Below, one piece after another: positions 1 to 7,687 of a stretch of 53,094 nt of DNA. The notes under the pieces were generated by a model. It had not been told where the DNA came from. It did no database searches and saw only the letters and a program-made list of their open reading frames with translations. The translations under genes were made by a program, and so were the position numbers. The DNA comes from an uncultured Bacilli bacterium (lineage in GTDB: Bacteria > Bacillota_I > Bacilli_A > ML615J-28 > CAG-698): contig CANQVC010000006.1 in the NCBI GenBank assembly GCA_947627195.1, forward strand, positions 1-53,094, in the 5' to 3' direction. Position 1 is the stretch's first letter; every line of letters begins with the position of its first letter.

Positions 1-57
1 TTTTGTGCCTATCGTCCAAAAATTTTGTGCCTCATTCTAGTTTTTGGGCACAAAACC
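1..57. repeat. Direct and inverted repeats at window edge
   Basis: TTTTGTGCC occurs twice as a direct repeat (1-9 and 23-31) and its exact reverse complement GGCACAAAA occurs at 47-55, so the second copy and the last one can form a 9-bp stem with a 15-nt loop. The same nonamer GGCACAAAA appears near the other end of the window at 52085-52093. No transposase is adjacent. The repeats lie just downstream of serA and could be a terminator-like hairpin or the edge of a dispersed repeat; which one cannot be decided from this window. Confidence 0.5.
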
Positions 58-99
58 ACAAAATTTTTTGAAGAGCCTTTATTGTTAGGGTTTCAATTT

Positions 100-1266
100 T
101 TATTTATATAGCAAACGAACACGAAGAACACCATCTATTTGTTCTAGTTTCTTTTTAATATCTTCTTCAACTGTTGTGTCTAAATCAAAAATTGTATATG
201 CTAAATCATCACGACTATTATTGAAAAGTTTAATAATATTAGCTCCTAAATTACCGAAGATACCTGTAAATTGAGCTAACATATTGGGAATGTTGCGATG
301 ATTAATAGCTAATCTTACTTTACCACTAATTGCTCCTGCAAAACAATCTGGATAATTAACGGAATTACGAATGTTACCACGTTCTAAATAATCTTTTACT
401 TCTTTCACTGCCATGATGGCACAAGTTTCTTCTGATTCTAAGGTAGAACCTCCTAAATGAGGAGTAACAATTGTATTAGGCATGTTAACTACTTTAGGAT
501 TAGGGAAGTCTGTTAAGTATTTAGCCACAATTCCTTCATTAATTGCTTTTTCTAATGCATCATCATCAACAATAGCATCACGAGCATAATTGATTAAAAT
601 CACGCCTTTTTTCATTTTATGAAAAGTTTCATCATTTAATAGGCTTTTAGTATCTTCAGTTAAAGGAACATGGATAGTAATATAATCACATACTTCTAAC
701 ATTGAATCTAAATTATTAACATTTTTAACTGTTTTATTTAATCCCCAAGCATGCTCAACAGAAATAAATGGGTCATATCCATATACATCCATTCCTAAAT
801 TAACAGCTTCAGTTGCTACTAATCCGCCAATTGAACCTAGACCAATTACACCTAATTTTTTTCCTTGTAATTCATATCCAGCATATTGTGCTTTCTTTTT
901 TTCCACCATTTCCACAATATCGGGTTCATCTTTTAATGATTTAACCCATTGGATACTACCTAATAAATCACGTTTAGCAAGAATTAATCCAACAATTGTC
1001 ATTTCTTTTACAGCATTTGCATTAGCTCCAGGTGTATTAAATACTACTACTCCTTCATGAGCAAATCTTTCAAAAGGAATTGTATTTACACCAACACCTG
1101 CACGACCAATGGCAACAACACTTTTAGGAAGTTGCATATCATGAATTTTTGTACTACGAATTAATATGGCATCAGCTTTATCAACACTTGTTGTTTGGTA
1201 TTTGTCTTTAGTAAATAAATTAGTTGCGACTGTTGTTAATGGATTGATATAAGCTATATTATACAT
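100..1266 (-). CDS. serA: D-3-phosphoglycerate dehydrogenase
   Basis: Cytosolic NAD-dependent enzyme oxidising 3-phosphoglycerate to 3-phosphohydroxypyruvate, the first step of serine synthesis. The 388-residue protein has the D-2-hydroxyacid dehydrogenase fold: a Rossmann motif GVIGLGSIGG near residues 139-148, the INYARDAIVDDDAL segment carrying the substrate-binding Arg, and TPHLGGST with the catalytic His. A short ACT domain occupies about the last 60 residues, so this is the short ACT-bearing form without the intervening domain of the long type. It ends a Sel1-serC-serA operon, starting 23 nt after serC with AAAGGAG as its ribosome binding site. No phosphoserine phosphatase gene is present in the window. 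The ACT domain suggests serine feedback control (family knowledge, not seen directly). Confidence 0.95.
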   Translation of the reverse strand: MYNIAYINPLTTVATNLFTKDKYQTTSVDKADAILIRSTKIHDMQLPKSVVAIGRAGVGVNTIPFERFAHEGVVVFNTPGANANAVKEMTIVGLILAKRDLLGSIQWVKSLKDEPDIVEMVEKKKAQYAGYELQGKKLGVIGLGSIGGLVATEAVNLGMDVYGYDPFISVEHAWGLNKTVKNVNNLDSMLEVCDYITIHVPLTEDTKSLLNDETFHKMKKGVILINYARDAIVDDDALEKAINEGIVAKYLTDFPNPKVVNMPNTIVTPHLGGSTLESEETCAIMAVKEVKDYLERGNIRNSVNYPDCFAGAISGKVRLAINHRNIPNMLAQFTGIFGNLGANIIKLFNNSRDDLAYTIFDLDTTVEEDIKKKLEQIDGVLRVRLLYK

Positions 1267-1289
1267 TTATTTTCTCCTTTATAACTATT

Positions 1290-2375
1290 TTATTTTTGCA
1301 AATGATTTTTTGAAAAAAGATCCATAAATTTAATCAATGCTTGAACACCTTCAATTGTCATAGCATTATAAATGCTTGCTCTTAAACCACCTGTTAAACG
1401 ATGTCCTTTTAAATTAACTAAGCCATTTTTAGTTGCTTCTTCCGCAAATATAACATCTAAATCTTCATTACCTGTTGTAAATAAAACATTCATTATTGAT
1501 CTAGATTCTTTTTCCACATGAGTAATATAATATGGTGATGAATCTAAATAATTATATAAAATATTAGCTTTTTCAATATTGTATTGGTGACGATATTTTA
1601 AACCACCTGTTTTAAGTAACCATTTAAATACTTTCCCACAAATATATATTCCATAAGCAGGAGGGGTATTAAATAAAGAATTGTTTTTGGCATGTACTTG
1701 ATATTGTAACATTGTTGGGGTTAAAAGTGATGGTTCAGTAATTAAATCTTCACGAATTATAACAATTGTTACCCCAGCTGGTCCAACATTTTTTTGCGCC
1801 CCAGCAAATATTATACCAAATTTTGATACATCAATTTCTTCTGATAAAAAACTAGATGACATATCACAAACTAAAGGAATGTTACCACTGTTGGGATATG
1901 TATAAAATTTAGTACCATATAATGTATTGTTATCACAATAATAAAGATAATCACTATCTGAATTTATTTTTAAAGAAGAAACATCAGGAACTTTTAAAAA
2001 TTTATCTTCTTCACTTGAAGCAATTATACGACAATCACCATATAATTTTCCTTCATTATAAGCTTTTTTTGACCAATGTCCGCTTATAATGTAATCAGCT
2101 TTTTTGTTTTTCATTAGGTTTAAAGGAACCATGGCAAATTGTAAATGTCCTCCACCTTGTAAAAACAAAACTTTATATTGATTAGGAATTGATAATAATG
2201 TTCTTAAATCTTGTTCTGCTTCAAATAAGATGGATTGATAAATCTTTGAACGATGACTCATTTCCATAACTGACATACCACTTTCGTGGTAATCTAATAA
2301 TTCTTTTTGAGCTTCTTCTAACACTTCAATGGGTAACGTTGCTGGTCCAGCAGCAAAATTAAAGACTCTTGCCAT
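1290..2375 (-). CDS. serC: Phosphoserine aminotransferase
   Basis: PLP-dependent class V aminotransferase that converts 3-phosphohydroxypyruvate plus glutamate to phosphoserine plus 2-oxoglutarate. The full-length 361-residue protein begins with FNFAAGPATLP, typical of SerC, carries HRSK and LQGGG substrate/cofactor motifs, and has the PLP-binding Lys195 in GAQKNVGPAG. It ends with the conserved GGLRASIYNA segment. It starts after GAGGAGATAAAA and lies 24 nt downstream of the Sel1-repeat gene and 23 nt upstream of serA, so all three are probably one transcript. The position directly before serA fixes the pathway role. Confidence 0.95.
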   Translation of the reverse strand: MARVFNFAAGPATLPIEVLEEAQKELLDYHESGMSVMEMSHRSKIYQSILFEAEQDLRTLLSIPNQYKVLFLQGGGHLQFAMVPLNLMKNKKADYIISGHWSKKAYNEGKLYGDCRIIASSEEDKFLKVPDVSSLKINSDSDYLYYCDNNTLYGTKFYTYPNSGNIPLVCDMSSSFLSEEIDVSKFGIIFAGAQKNVGPAGVTIVIIREDLITEPSLLTPTMLQYQVHAKNNSLFNTPPAYGIYICGKVFKWLLKTGGLKYRHQYNIEKANILYNYLDSSPYYITHVEKESRSIMNVLFTTGNEDLDVIFAEEATKNGLVNLKGHRLTGGLRASIYNAMTIEGVQALIKFMDLFSKNHLQK

Positions 2376-2399
2376 TTTTATCTCCTCATTTAATATATA

Positions 2400-3311
2400 T
2401 TATTTACTTAATTTCGATTTTTCTATCCAGTACTTGGCTAATTCTTGATTAACTTCTGTACCAATGCCATTGGCATAACAACAACTAAGATATAACATTG
2501 CTCTATCTTCACCATTATTTGCTGCTTCACTAAATAATTTAAAAGCTAATTCTTTATTAGTTCTTATACCAATACGTTCCATATAACATCTAGCTAAATG
2601 AAAAGTAGCAGGATTATAATTATAATTATGAGCTTTTTGATAACATTCAAAAGCTTTTTTACGATTGACTTTTGTACCAATACCATCTTCATAATATAAT
2701 CCTAATAAACAAATAGCTTCAGGTATATTATATGAACTAGCTATTTTTAAATTAGTGAATGCTAAATAATATTCTTTTTTTTCATAATAACAAAATACTA
2801 AATTATAAAAACTATATGGATGATTTTGCCTAGAAGCTTTTTTTAACCAATACATTGCTTCGTCAATATTAACATCTACACCTATACCATATTGAAAACA
2901 ACGTGCAACATTATATTGTCCATCAGCATTACCTTCTTCTGCGGCTTGTTGATAATAATATAAAGCTTGTTTTATATCTTCATCTACACCTATACCATAT
3001 TGATAACAATTACCAAGATTGTTTTTAGCTCCAGGGATTGTTTTTGCTGCTTCATTATACCATTGAAATGCTAATGAGGGATTTCTTTTTGTTCCTCTAC
3101 CACTTTCATAACATACACCTAAAGAAAGCATAGCAAAATCAAATCCTTGATTAGCTGATTTCATATACCATTTAAAAGCTTCTTCATCATTTTTTTCAGT
3201 ACCAAAGCCTTCTTCATAACATTTACCTAATTGGTATTGAAATTTAGGGATATTATCTAAAGCTAGCTTTTCAGTTTCGAAAAAAAATTGTTTTTTAAAA
3301 TTTTCGTCCAT
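2400..3311 (-). CDS. Sel1-repeat (TPR-like) protein
   Basis: A 303-residue cytosolic protein made almost entirely of eight Sel1-like repeats of about 36 residues, each with the pattern A..LG.CY..G.GT..N...A..WY..AA. Examples are LGKCYEEGFGTEKN near residue 28 and LSCCYANGIGTEVN near 276. The fifth repeat (LVFCYYEKKEYYLAFTNL) is shortened and lacks the G-x-G-T turn. There is no signal peptide or membrane segment. Sel1 repeats form protein-binding solenoids, so an adaptor role is likely but its partner is unknown. It is the first gene of the serine operon. Its ATG lies six bases after a -10 box with no ribosome binding site between, so the mRNA seems leaderless. Any link to serine metabolism is by position only. 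Confidence 0.85.
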   Translation of the reverse strand: MDENFKKQFFFETEKLALDNIPKFQYQLGKCYEEGFGTEKNDEEAFKWYMKSANQGFDFAMLSLGVCYESGRGTKRNPSLAFQWYNEAAKTIPGAKNNLGNCYQYGIGVDEDIKQALYYYQQAAEEGNADGQYNVARCFQYGIGVDVNIDEAMYWLKKASRQNHPYSFYNLVFCYYEKKEYYLAFTNLKIASSYNIPEAICLLGLYYEDGIGTKVNRKKAFECYQKAHNYNYNPATFHLARCYMERIGIRTNKELAFKLFSEAANNGEDRAMLYLSCCYANGIGTEVNQELAKYWIEKSKLSK

Positions 3312-3317
3312 ATGTGA

Positions 3318-3346
3318 ATTTTACTACTTTCCTATAAATTTTGCAA
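3318..3346 (-). promoter_or_regulatory. Promoter of Sel1-serC-serA operon
   Basis: On the minus strand, -35 TTGCAA (3341-3346) and -10 TAAAAT (3318-3323) are separated by 17 bases. Only six bases (3312-3317) lie between the -10 and the ATG at 3311, so the expected start of transcription falls on or next to the start codon. Confidence 0.6.
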
Positions 3347-3364
3347 TAAGGAAAAAGTGAAAAC

Positions 3365-3397
3365 GATTTAAAAAACGTACCTCTTTTGAGATACGTT
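3365..3397 (-). terminator. Terminator of pot operon
   Basis: Minus-strand hairpin with arms 3392-3397/3374-3379 (AACGTA/TACGTT) plus an inner CTC/GAG step and an AAAA loop, followed by TTTTT. It begins 6 nt after the potD stop codon. Confidence 0.8.
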
Positions 3398-3402
3398 ATT
3401 AT

Positions 3403-4551
3403 TTATGATGTTTTCACATTATTAATCATGTTTGTCATATCTGTCATATATTTTTTCGAAAAGAATGATAATGGTGTTCCTTTATATAAAGATTCATCTT
3501 CATAATAAGGATAATATTTACTTACAGCATATTTCCAATCATTATCCCATTGTTCTTCTCCTTCATATCCAACAATGGCATTATAACTTGATACATATGG
3601 TGTACAATATCCAACAACACTAGCATTTTCTTTCGCATTTTCTGTTTCTAACATAAAATTTATAAATTGATAAGCCAAATCTTTATGACGAGCATTTTTA
3701 GTCATAACAAGGTTATCCATAAAAGCAATTGTTTTTTCAGGAATGTATATATCAAAAGATACTTCATCAATTGGTGTTCCATCATCTAAAGTACTATATA
3801 ACATATCTAAACAATCCCCAGTCCATACGAATGCTAAATCGAGATTACCCGCAGCAATTGATTTTTTCATAGTATCTGTTCCCCATTCATCAAAATGCAT
3901 AGCCTTAAATTTATCATAACATAAAGAAATATATTCATCTTTTTCTTCATTTAATGGTAAATTTTCACTACACATTACAGCTGCATATGAATGCATAATG
4001 GAATTATACATTCCAACAGTTGTACCACTTGGTAAAAGAGAACGATCAAAATATGCTTGCCATCCATATTGATTTAAACTATCTTCTAATCCTTGCTTAT
4101 TTTTATTATACATTAATCCCCATGTACCCCAAAAATAAGGAACAAAATATTGGGTATAATCTATTTCATTACGACTACTTTCATTCATTAATTTAGATAT
4201 TCTTTTAACACCTGGTAATAAATTATCTTGACTATAGTTAGGTAATTTAGAAAAATCTAATTTTTCTAACAAATTATTTTCCACCATTTTTTGCACCATA
4301 TAATCAGAGGGAACAACTAAATCATAAACAGTTGTACCACTTTTTATTTTGGAATAAAATAATTCATTTGAGTCAGCAATACTAATATTAACAACACAAT
4401 TGTATTTATCTTCAAATTTTTCCACAACTTCATCATTAATATATTCACCCCAATTTAAAAGCAATAAAGTATTACTACTATTACAACCACTAATTAAAGT
4501 AATTGTGATAATTAATGTGAATAATAAAACAATGATTTTACTTTTTGCCAT
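3403..4551 (-). CDS. potD: Spermidine/putrescine-binding lipoprotein
   Basis: Extracellular substrate-binding component of the polyamine ABC importer. The 382-residue protein has a lipoprotein signal peptide with lipobox LISGC, so Cys23 should be lipidated and tether it to the membrane. The mature part starts LLLLNWGEYINDEVVEKF, the typical PotD/PotF opening, and includes the LVVPSDYMVQKM and GDCLDM regions of the family. Length matches the family. It is the last gene of potABCD and overlaps the end of potC by 14 nt, implying translational coupling; a terminator follows at once. Polyamine specificity is inferred from the family and the complete operon; the exact polyamine is not decidable. 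Confidence 0.92.
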   Translation of the reverse strand: MAKSKIIVLLFTLIITITLISGCNSSNTLLLLNWGEYINDEVVEKFEDKYNCVVNISIADSNELFYSKIKSGTTVYDLVVPSDYMVQKMVENNLLEKLDFSKLPNYSQDNLLPGVKRISKLMNESSRNEIDYTQYFVPYFWGTWGLMYNKNKQGLEDSLNQYGWQAYFDRSLLPSGTTVGMYNSIMHSYAAVMCSENLPLNEEKDEYISLCYDKFKAMHFDEWGTDTMKKSIAAGNLDLAFVWTGDCLDMLYSTLDDGTPIDEVSFDIYIPEKTIAFMDNLVMTKNARHKDLAYQFINFMLETENAKENASVVGYCTPYVSSYNAIVGYEGEEQWDNDWKYAVSKYYPYYEDESLYKGTPLSFFSKKYMTDMTNMINNVKTS

Positions 4552-5410
4552 TTTTCTTCACCATCTTTGATTGAAATAAATGAACAATAACTAAAAATAA
4601 AAATGTTATTAATGTTATCATTGTACTAAAACTATAAACAGCAGGAGTTAAACTATTTCGTCCAATACTACCATATATCCAAATTGATAAATTATCAAAA
4701 CCATTTCCTGTTGTATAATAACTAACAACAAAATCATCAAAACTCATTGTAAATGCGAGTAATGCTCCAGAAAATATCCCAGCTTTTACAGCAGGCACAA
4801 TTACTTTCCATAAAGCTCTTCTTGGTTTAACCCCTAAATCTAAAGCAGCATCTAATAAATTAGGGTCTATTTCTCTTAATTTAGGTAAAACACTTAAAAT
4901 GACATAAGGTAAGGTGAAAAACATATGGGCAATTAATAATGTTTTCCAACCAAATAAATAAGGAAATATTGGTAATAAACAAGAGAAAACAAGCATTAAG
5001 CTAATTCCTGTTACTATATCAGCATTTAATAATGGAATGTTATTTAATAATAATATTCTTTGTTTTTTCTTTTTTTCTAAGGAATTAATACCAACAGCTA
5101 TTATTGTACCAAGAACTGTTGATAAAAGGGTGGCACTAATACTAATAATTAAAGTATGTTGAATGGCAAGACGCATTTGACGATTACTAAACATTTCTAA
5201 ATACCATTTAAATGTTACATGACCAAAACTAGTGACAGATTTACTAGAATTAATTGATTGTAAGAAAATGATAAATATTGAAAAATAAAGCATAAAAACA
5301 ATTAAAGCAACAAGAATACGTCCAAAAATTTTAAATATTGTTTGCATAACATGATAATCTTTATAACCATATTCTTGTAAAGTTGCTACTTCATATTTTT
5401 TTTCTTCCAT
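4538..5410 (-). CDS. potC: Polyamine ABC transporter permease PotC
   Basis: Second membrane permease of the importer. The 290 residues hold about six transmembrane helices and the EAA-type cytoplasmic loop (LLDAALDLGVKPRRALWKVI), which docks on the ATPase PotA. The N-terminus has some 25 extra polar residues (MEEKKYEVATLQEYGYKDYH) before the first helix. The family motif SFDDFVVSYYTTG, typical of PotC, is present near residue 215. It shares one base with the potB stop codon and overlaps potD by 14 nt. Confidence 0.92.
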   Translation of the reverse strand: MEEKKYEVATLQEYGYKDYHVMQTIFKIFGRILVALIVFMLYFSIFIIFLQSINSSKSVTSFGHVTFKWYLEMFSNRQMRLAIQHTLIISISATLLSTVLGTIIAVGINSLEKKKKQRILLLNNIPLLNADIVTGISLMLVFSCLLPIFPYLFGWKTLLIAHMFFTLPYVILSVLPKLREIDPNLLDAALDLGVKPRRALWKVIVPAVKAGIFSGALLAFTMSFDDFVVSYYTTGNGFDNLSIWIYGSIGRNSLTPAVYSFSTMITLITFLFLVIVHLFQSKMVKKNGKK

Positions 5411-6249
5411 TATAACAATGTTTCTCCTTCTTTATCTACTTTTTGGACAAGGAAAATTGCTCCTAATATTAATATTAAAATAAGCAATGCTAATAAAGCA
5501 CCAATATTATAATTCATATTTCTAAAGAATTGATCAATGACATTACCAATTAAAACAATATTACCACTGCCAAGTATTTCAGGAATAGCAAATCCACTTA
5601 AGCATGGAAGAAATACCATTATTGATCCTGTTACAATTCCTTTGATAGATAAAGGAAAAATTACTTTCCAAAATGTTTTTAAATGAGTAACCCCTAAATC
5701 TAAAGATGCTTCTTCTAAAGATGGATCTATTTTTTCTAAAGCAGTATAAATTGGTAAAATCATAAATGGTAAATATGTAAATACTAAACCAATTAAAACA
5801 GCAACTGATGTTCCTTTAATATCAATTCCAATATGAATACCTATTTTAGATAAAATGTCAGTAATAATATTATTAGGTTGCATAACATTTCCTAAAGCTT
5901 CAATTCTTAATAAAATATTACTCCACATTGGTAATATTAAAATTGTAAGTATTAAAAATTTATTTTTAAATTTCGAACGGAATAAACGATAAGCAACAAA
6001 ATAACCTAAAATAGCACAAATAAGAGTTGATAAAAAAGCAAATTTTAAACTATTTACAAAAGCGATGATTGTGGAAGATTCTGTAAGTTGACTAAAATTG
6101 CCAAATGTTAGAGAAGCTTCTGATAAATTAATACCTTCAGTATCTAAAAATATTAAAGCAAACATAACCAAAGCAGGAAATAAAGCAAATATATATAACC
6201 ATATTTCATAAGGCTTGGCTAGTTTTTTATAAGAATCATTCATTTTCAT
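5410..6249 (-). CDS. potB: Polyamine ABC transporter permease PotB
   Basis: First membrane permease of the importer, 279 residues with about six transmembrane segments and an EAA loop (LEEASLDLGVTHLKTFWKVI) that contacts PotA. LPCLSGFAIPEILG, characteristic of PotB, lies near residue 215. The gene overlaps the 3' end of potA by 14 nt and its stop overlaps the potC start by one base. Two in-frame ATGs lie two codons apart (6249 and 6243); the AAGG upstream fits either, so the start is uncertain by 6 nt. Confidence 0.92.
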   Translation of the reverse strand: MKMNDSYKKLAKPYEIWLYIFALFPALVMFALIFLDTEGINLSEASLTFGNFSQLTESSTIIAFVNSLKFAFLSTLICAILGYFVAYRLFRSKFKNKFLILTILILPMWSNILLRIEALGNVMQPNNIITDILSKIGIHIGIDIKGTSVAVLIGLVFTYLPFMILPIYTALEKIDPSLEEASLDLGVTHLKTFWKVIFPLSIKGIVTGSIMVFLPCLSGFAIPEILGSGNIVLIGNVIDQFFRNMNYNIGALLALLILILILGAIFLVQKVDKEGETLL

Positions 6250-7396
6250 TTACCTTCATTAAAGAAATTTCATAAGGATCAACATTTAATCCAATAACTT
6301 TGCCAACTTCAATTTCTTCATATGCATGGATAACAAATTCCATTTCATGGACATCAGCACAAATTTCATAAAATACTCCTCTAAAAATACATGATGTAAC
6401 AGTACCTGTTAATTTTGCATTTTCTTTAGGAATAATATCAAAATCTTCGGGACGAATAACAACATCTACTGGTTCGTTGTCATTAAATGTATAACCCATA
6501 CAATCAAAAATAGCATCCATAAATGATATTTTATTTTTTTCTAAGTAAGTTCCGCGAATAATATTACTTTCACCAATAAATGTAGCAACAAATCGATTTT
6601 GTGGTTCATTATAGATATTTTTAGGTGTACCTAATTGTTGAATAGTGCCATCTTTCATAACGACAATTCGATCACTCATTGTCATTGCTTCTTGTTGATC
6701 ATGAGTGACAAAGATAAAAGTAATTCCTAATTTTCTTTGAATCTCTTTTAATTCATATTGCATATTTTCACGTAATTTTAAATCTAAGGCAGATAAAGGT
6801 TCATCTAATAAAAGAATTTGGGGACGATTAACAATTGCTCTTGCTAAAGCAATTCTTTGTTGTTGACCACCACTCATTTGGTCAATTTTTCTATTTTCAA
6901 AACCTGACAATTTAACTAATTCAATTGATTTTTTTGCTTCCTCAATTATTTTTTCATTTATTTTTTTATGTAAATCTAATTTAGTTATTTTTTTATTATT
7001 TTGACCTTTTTGTTCTTTTTCTTGAATAATTTCTTTTTTTAATTCTTCTTCATTAAAAAATGATAATAAAAATTTAAAGCTACGATTTCTTAAGCCAAAT
7101 GCAACATTATCTAATACGTTCAAATGAGGAAAAAGAGCATATTTTTGAAAAACTGTATTAATAGGGCGAGCATATGCAGGAAGGTTATTAAATATTTTAC
7201 CATTTATAATAACATTCCCTTCATCAGGCTTTTCAAATCCAGCAATCATTCTAAGCGTAGTTGTTTTCCCACATCCACTTGGTCCAAGAAGTGTTAAAAA
7301 CTCATTTTCATAAATTGTTAAATTAAGATGATCGACAATAACTTGCCCATCAAATTTCTTCACAATGTCTTGTAATTCAATAATTACTTTTCCCAT
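6236..7396 (-). CDS. potA: Polyamine ABC transporter ATPase PotA
   Basis: ATP-hydrolysing subunit energising polyamine uptake. The 386-residue protein has Walker A GPSGCGKTT (38-46), Q-loop Gln84, signature MSGGQQQR (174-181), Walker B LLLDEP (195-200) and switch His232, then a C-terminal TOBE-type regulatory domain with VVIRPEDFDI. Between the Q-loop region (NVAFGLR, 97-103) and the signature there is a Lys/Glu-rich insertion of about 40 residues (roughly 104-147) absent from the E. coli-type protein. The ribosome binding site GGGGGTC precedes the ATG. It heads potABCD and has its own promoter. Confidence 0.94.
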   Translation of the reverse strand: MGKVIIELQDIVKKFDGQVIVDHLNLTIYENEFLTLLGPSGCGKTTTLRMIAGFEKPDEGNVIINGKIFNNLPAYARPINTVFQKYALFPHLNVLDNVAFGLRNRSFKFLLSFFNEEELKKEIIQEKEQKGQNNKKITKLDLHKKINEKIIEEAKKSIELVKLSGFENRKIDQMSGGQQQRIALARAIVNRPQILLLDEPLSALDLKLRENMQYELKEIQRKLGITFIFVTHDQQEAMTMSDRIVVMKDGTIQQLGTPKNIYNEPQNRFVATFIGESNIIRGTYLEKNKISFMDAIFDCMGYTFNDNEPVDVVIRPEDFDIIPKENAKLTGTVTSCIFRGVFYEICADVHEMEFVIHAYEEIEVGKVIGLNVDPYEISLMKVNENE

Positions 7397-7429
7397 GGTT
7401 TGACCCCCTATTAAAATAAAACCATATGC

Positions 7430-7457
7430 ATTATATATTTTTTTTTCAAAAATTCAA
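7430..7457 (-). promoter_or_regulatory. Promoter of potABCD
   Basis: Minus-strand -35 TTGAAT (7452-7457), 16-base spacer and -10 TATAAT (7430-7435), 33 nt before the potA start codon. Confidence 0.6.
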
Positions 7458-7479
7458 TATTTTTACAAGAAAAAAATTA

Positions 7480-7493
7480 GTAAACGTTTGCAG
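7480..7493. promoter_or_regulatory. Candidate CcpA (cre-like) site near potA
   Basis: AGTAAACGTTTGCA matches the catabolite-response consensus TGNAANCGNTNNCA except at the first base. It lies about 60 bases upstream of the predicted potA transcription start. Single-site match; function unproven. Confidence 0.3.
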
Positions 7494-7625
7494 GTATGAC
7501 AAATTTTTTTGATTTTTTTAATGTTTTTTTATATATTAATTATCGATTTTTTCCGTATCTAAATATTTAATATTAATATATTTATAAAGAATTATTTTAG
7601 TTATTATTTTATAATTATATAAAAA

Positions 7626-7670
7626 ATAAAAAAGACTAATTCATACCAATATTATTGATATAATTAGTCC
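7626..7670 (-). terminator. Terminator hairpin after serine hydrolase gene
   Basis: Minus-strand hairpin with outer arms GACTAATT (7662-7669) and AATTAGTC (7634-7641), an inner CAATA/TATTG step, and a following TTTTTT. Its sequence and spacing closely match the hairpin at 29082-29119 behind an unrelated gene. Confidence 0.75.
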
Positions 7671-7687
7671 ATTAATTTTTTTTATAA

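Noticed and set aside
2400-3311. Tandem DNA repeats in the Sel1 gene
   Set aside because: The periodicity is at protein level (about 36 residues); the nucleotide copies are too diverged to be a recent tandem array.
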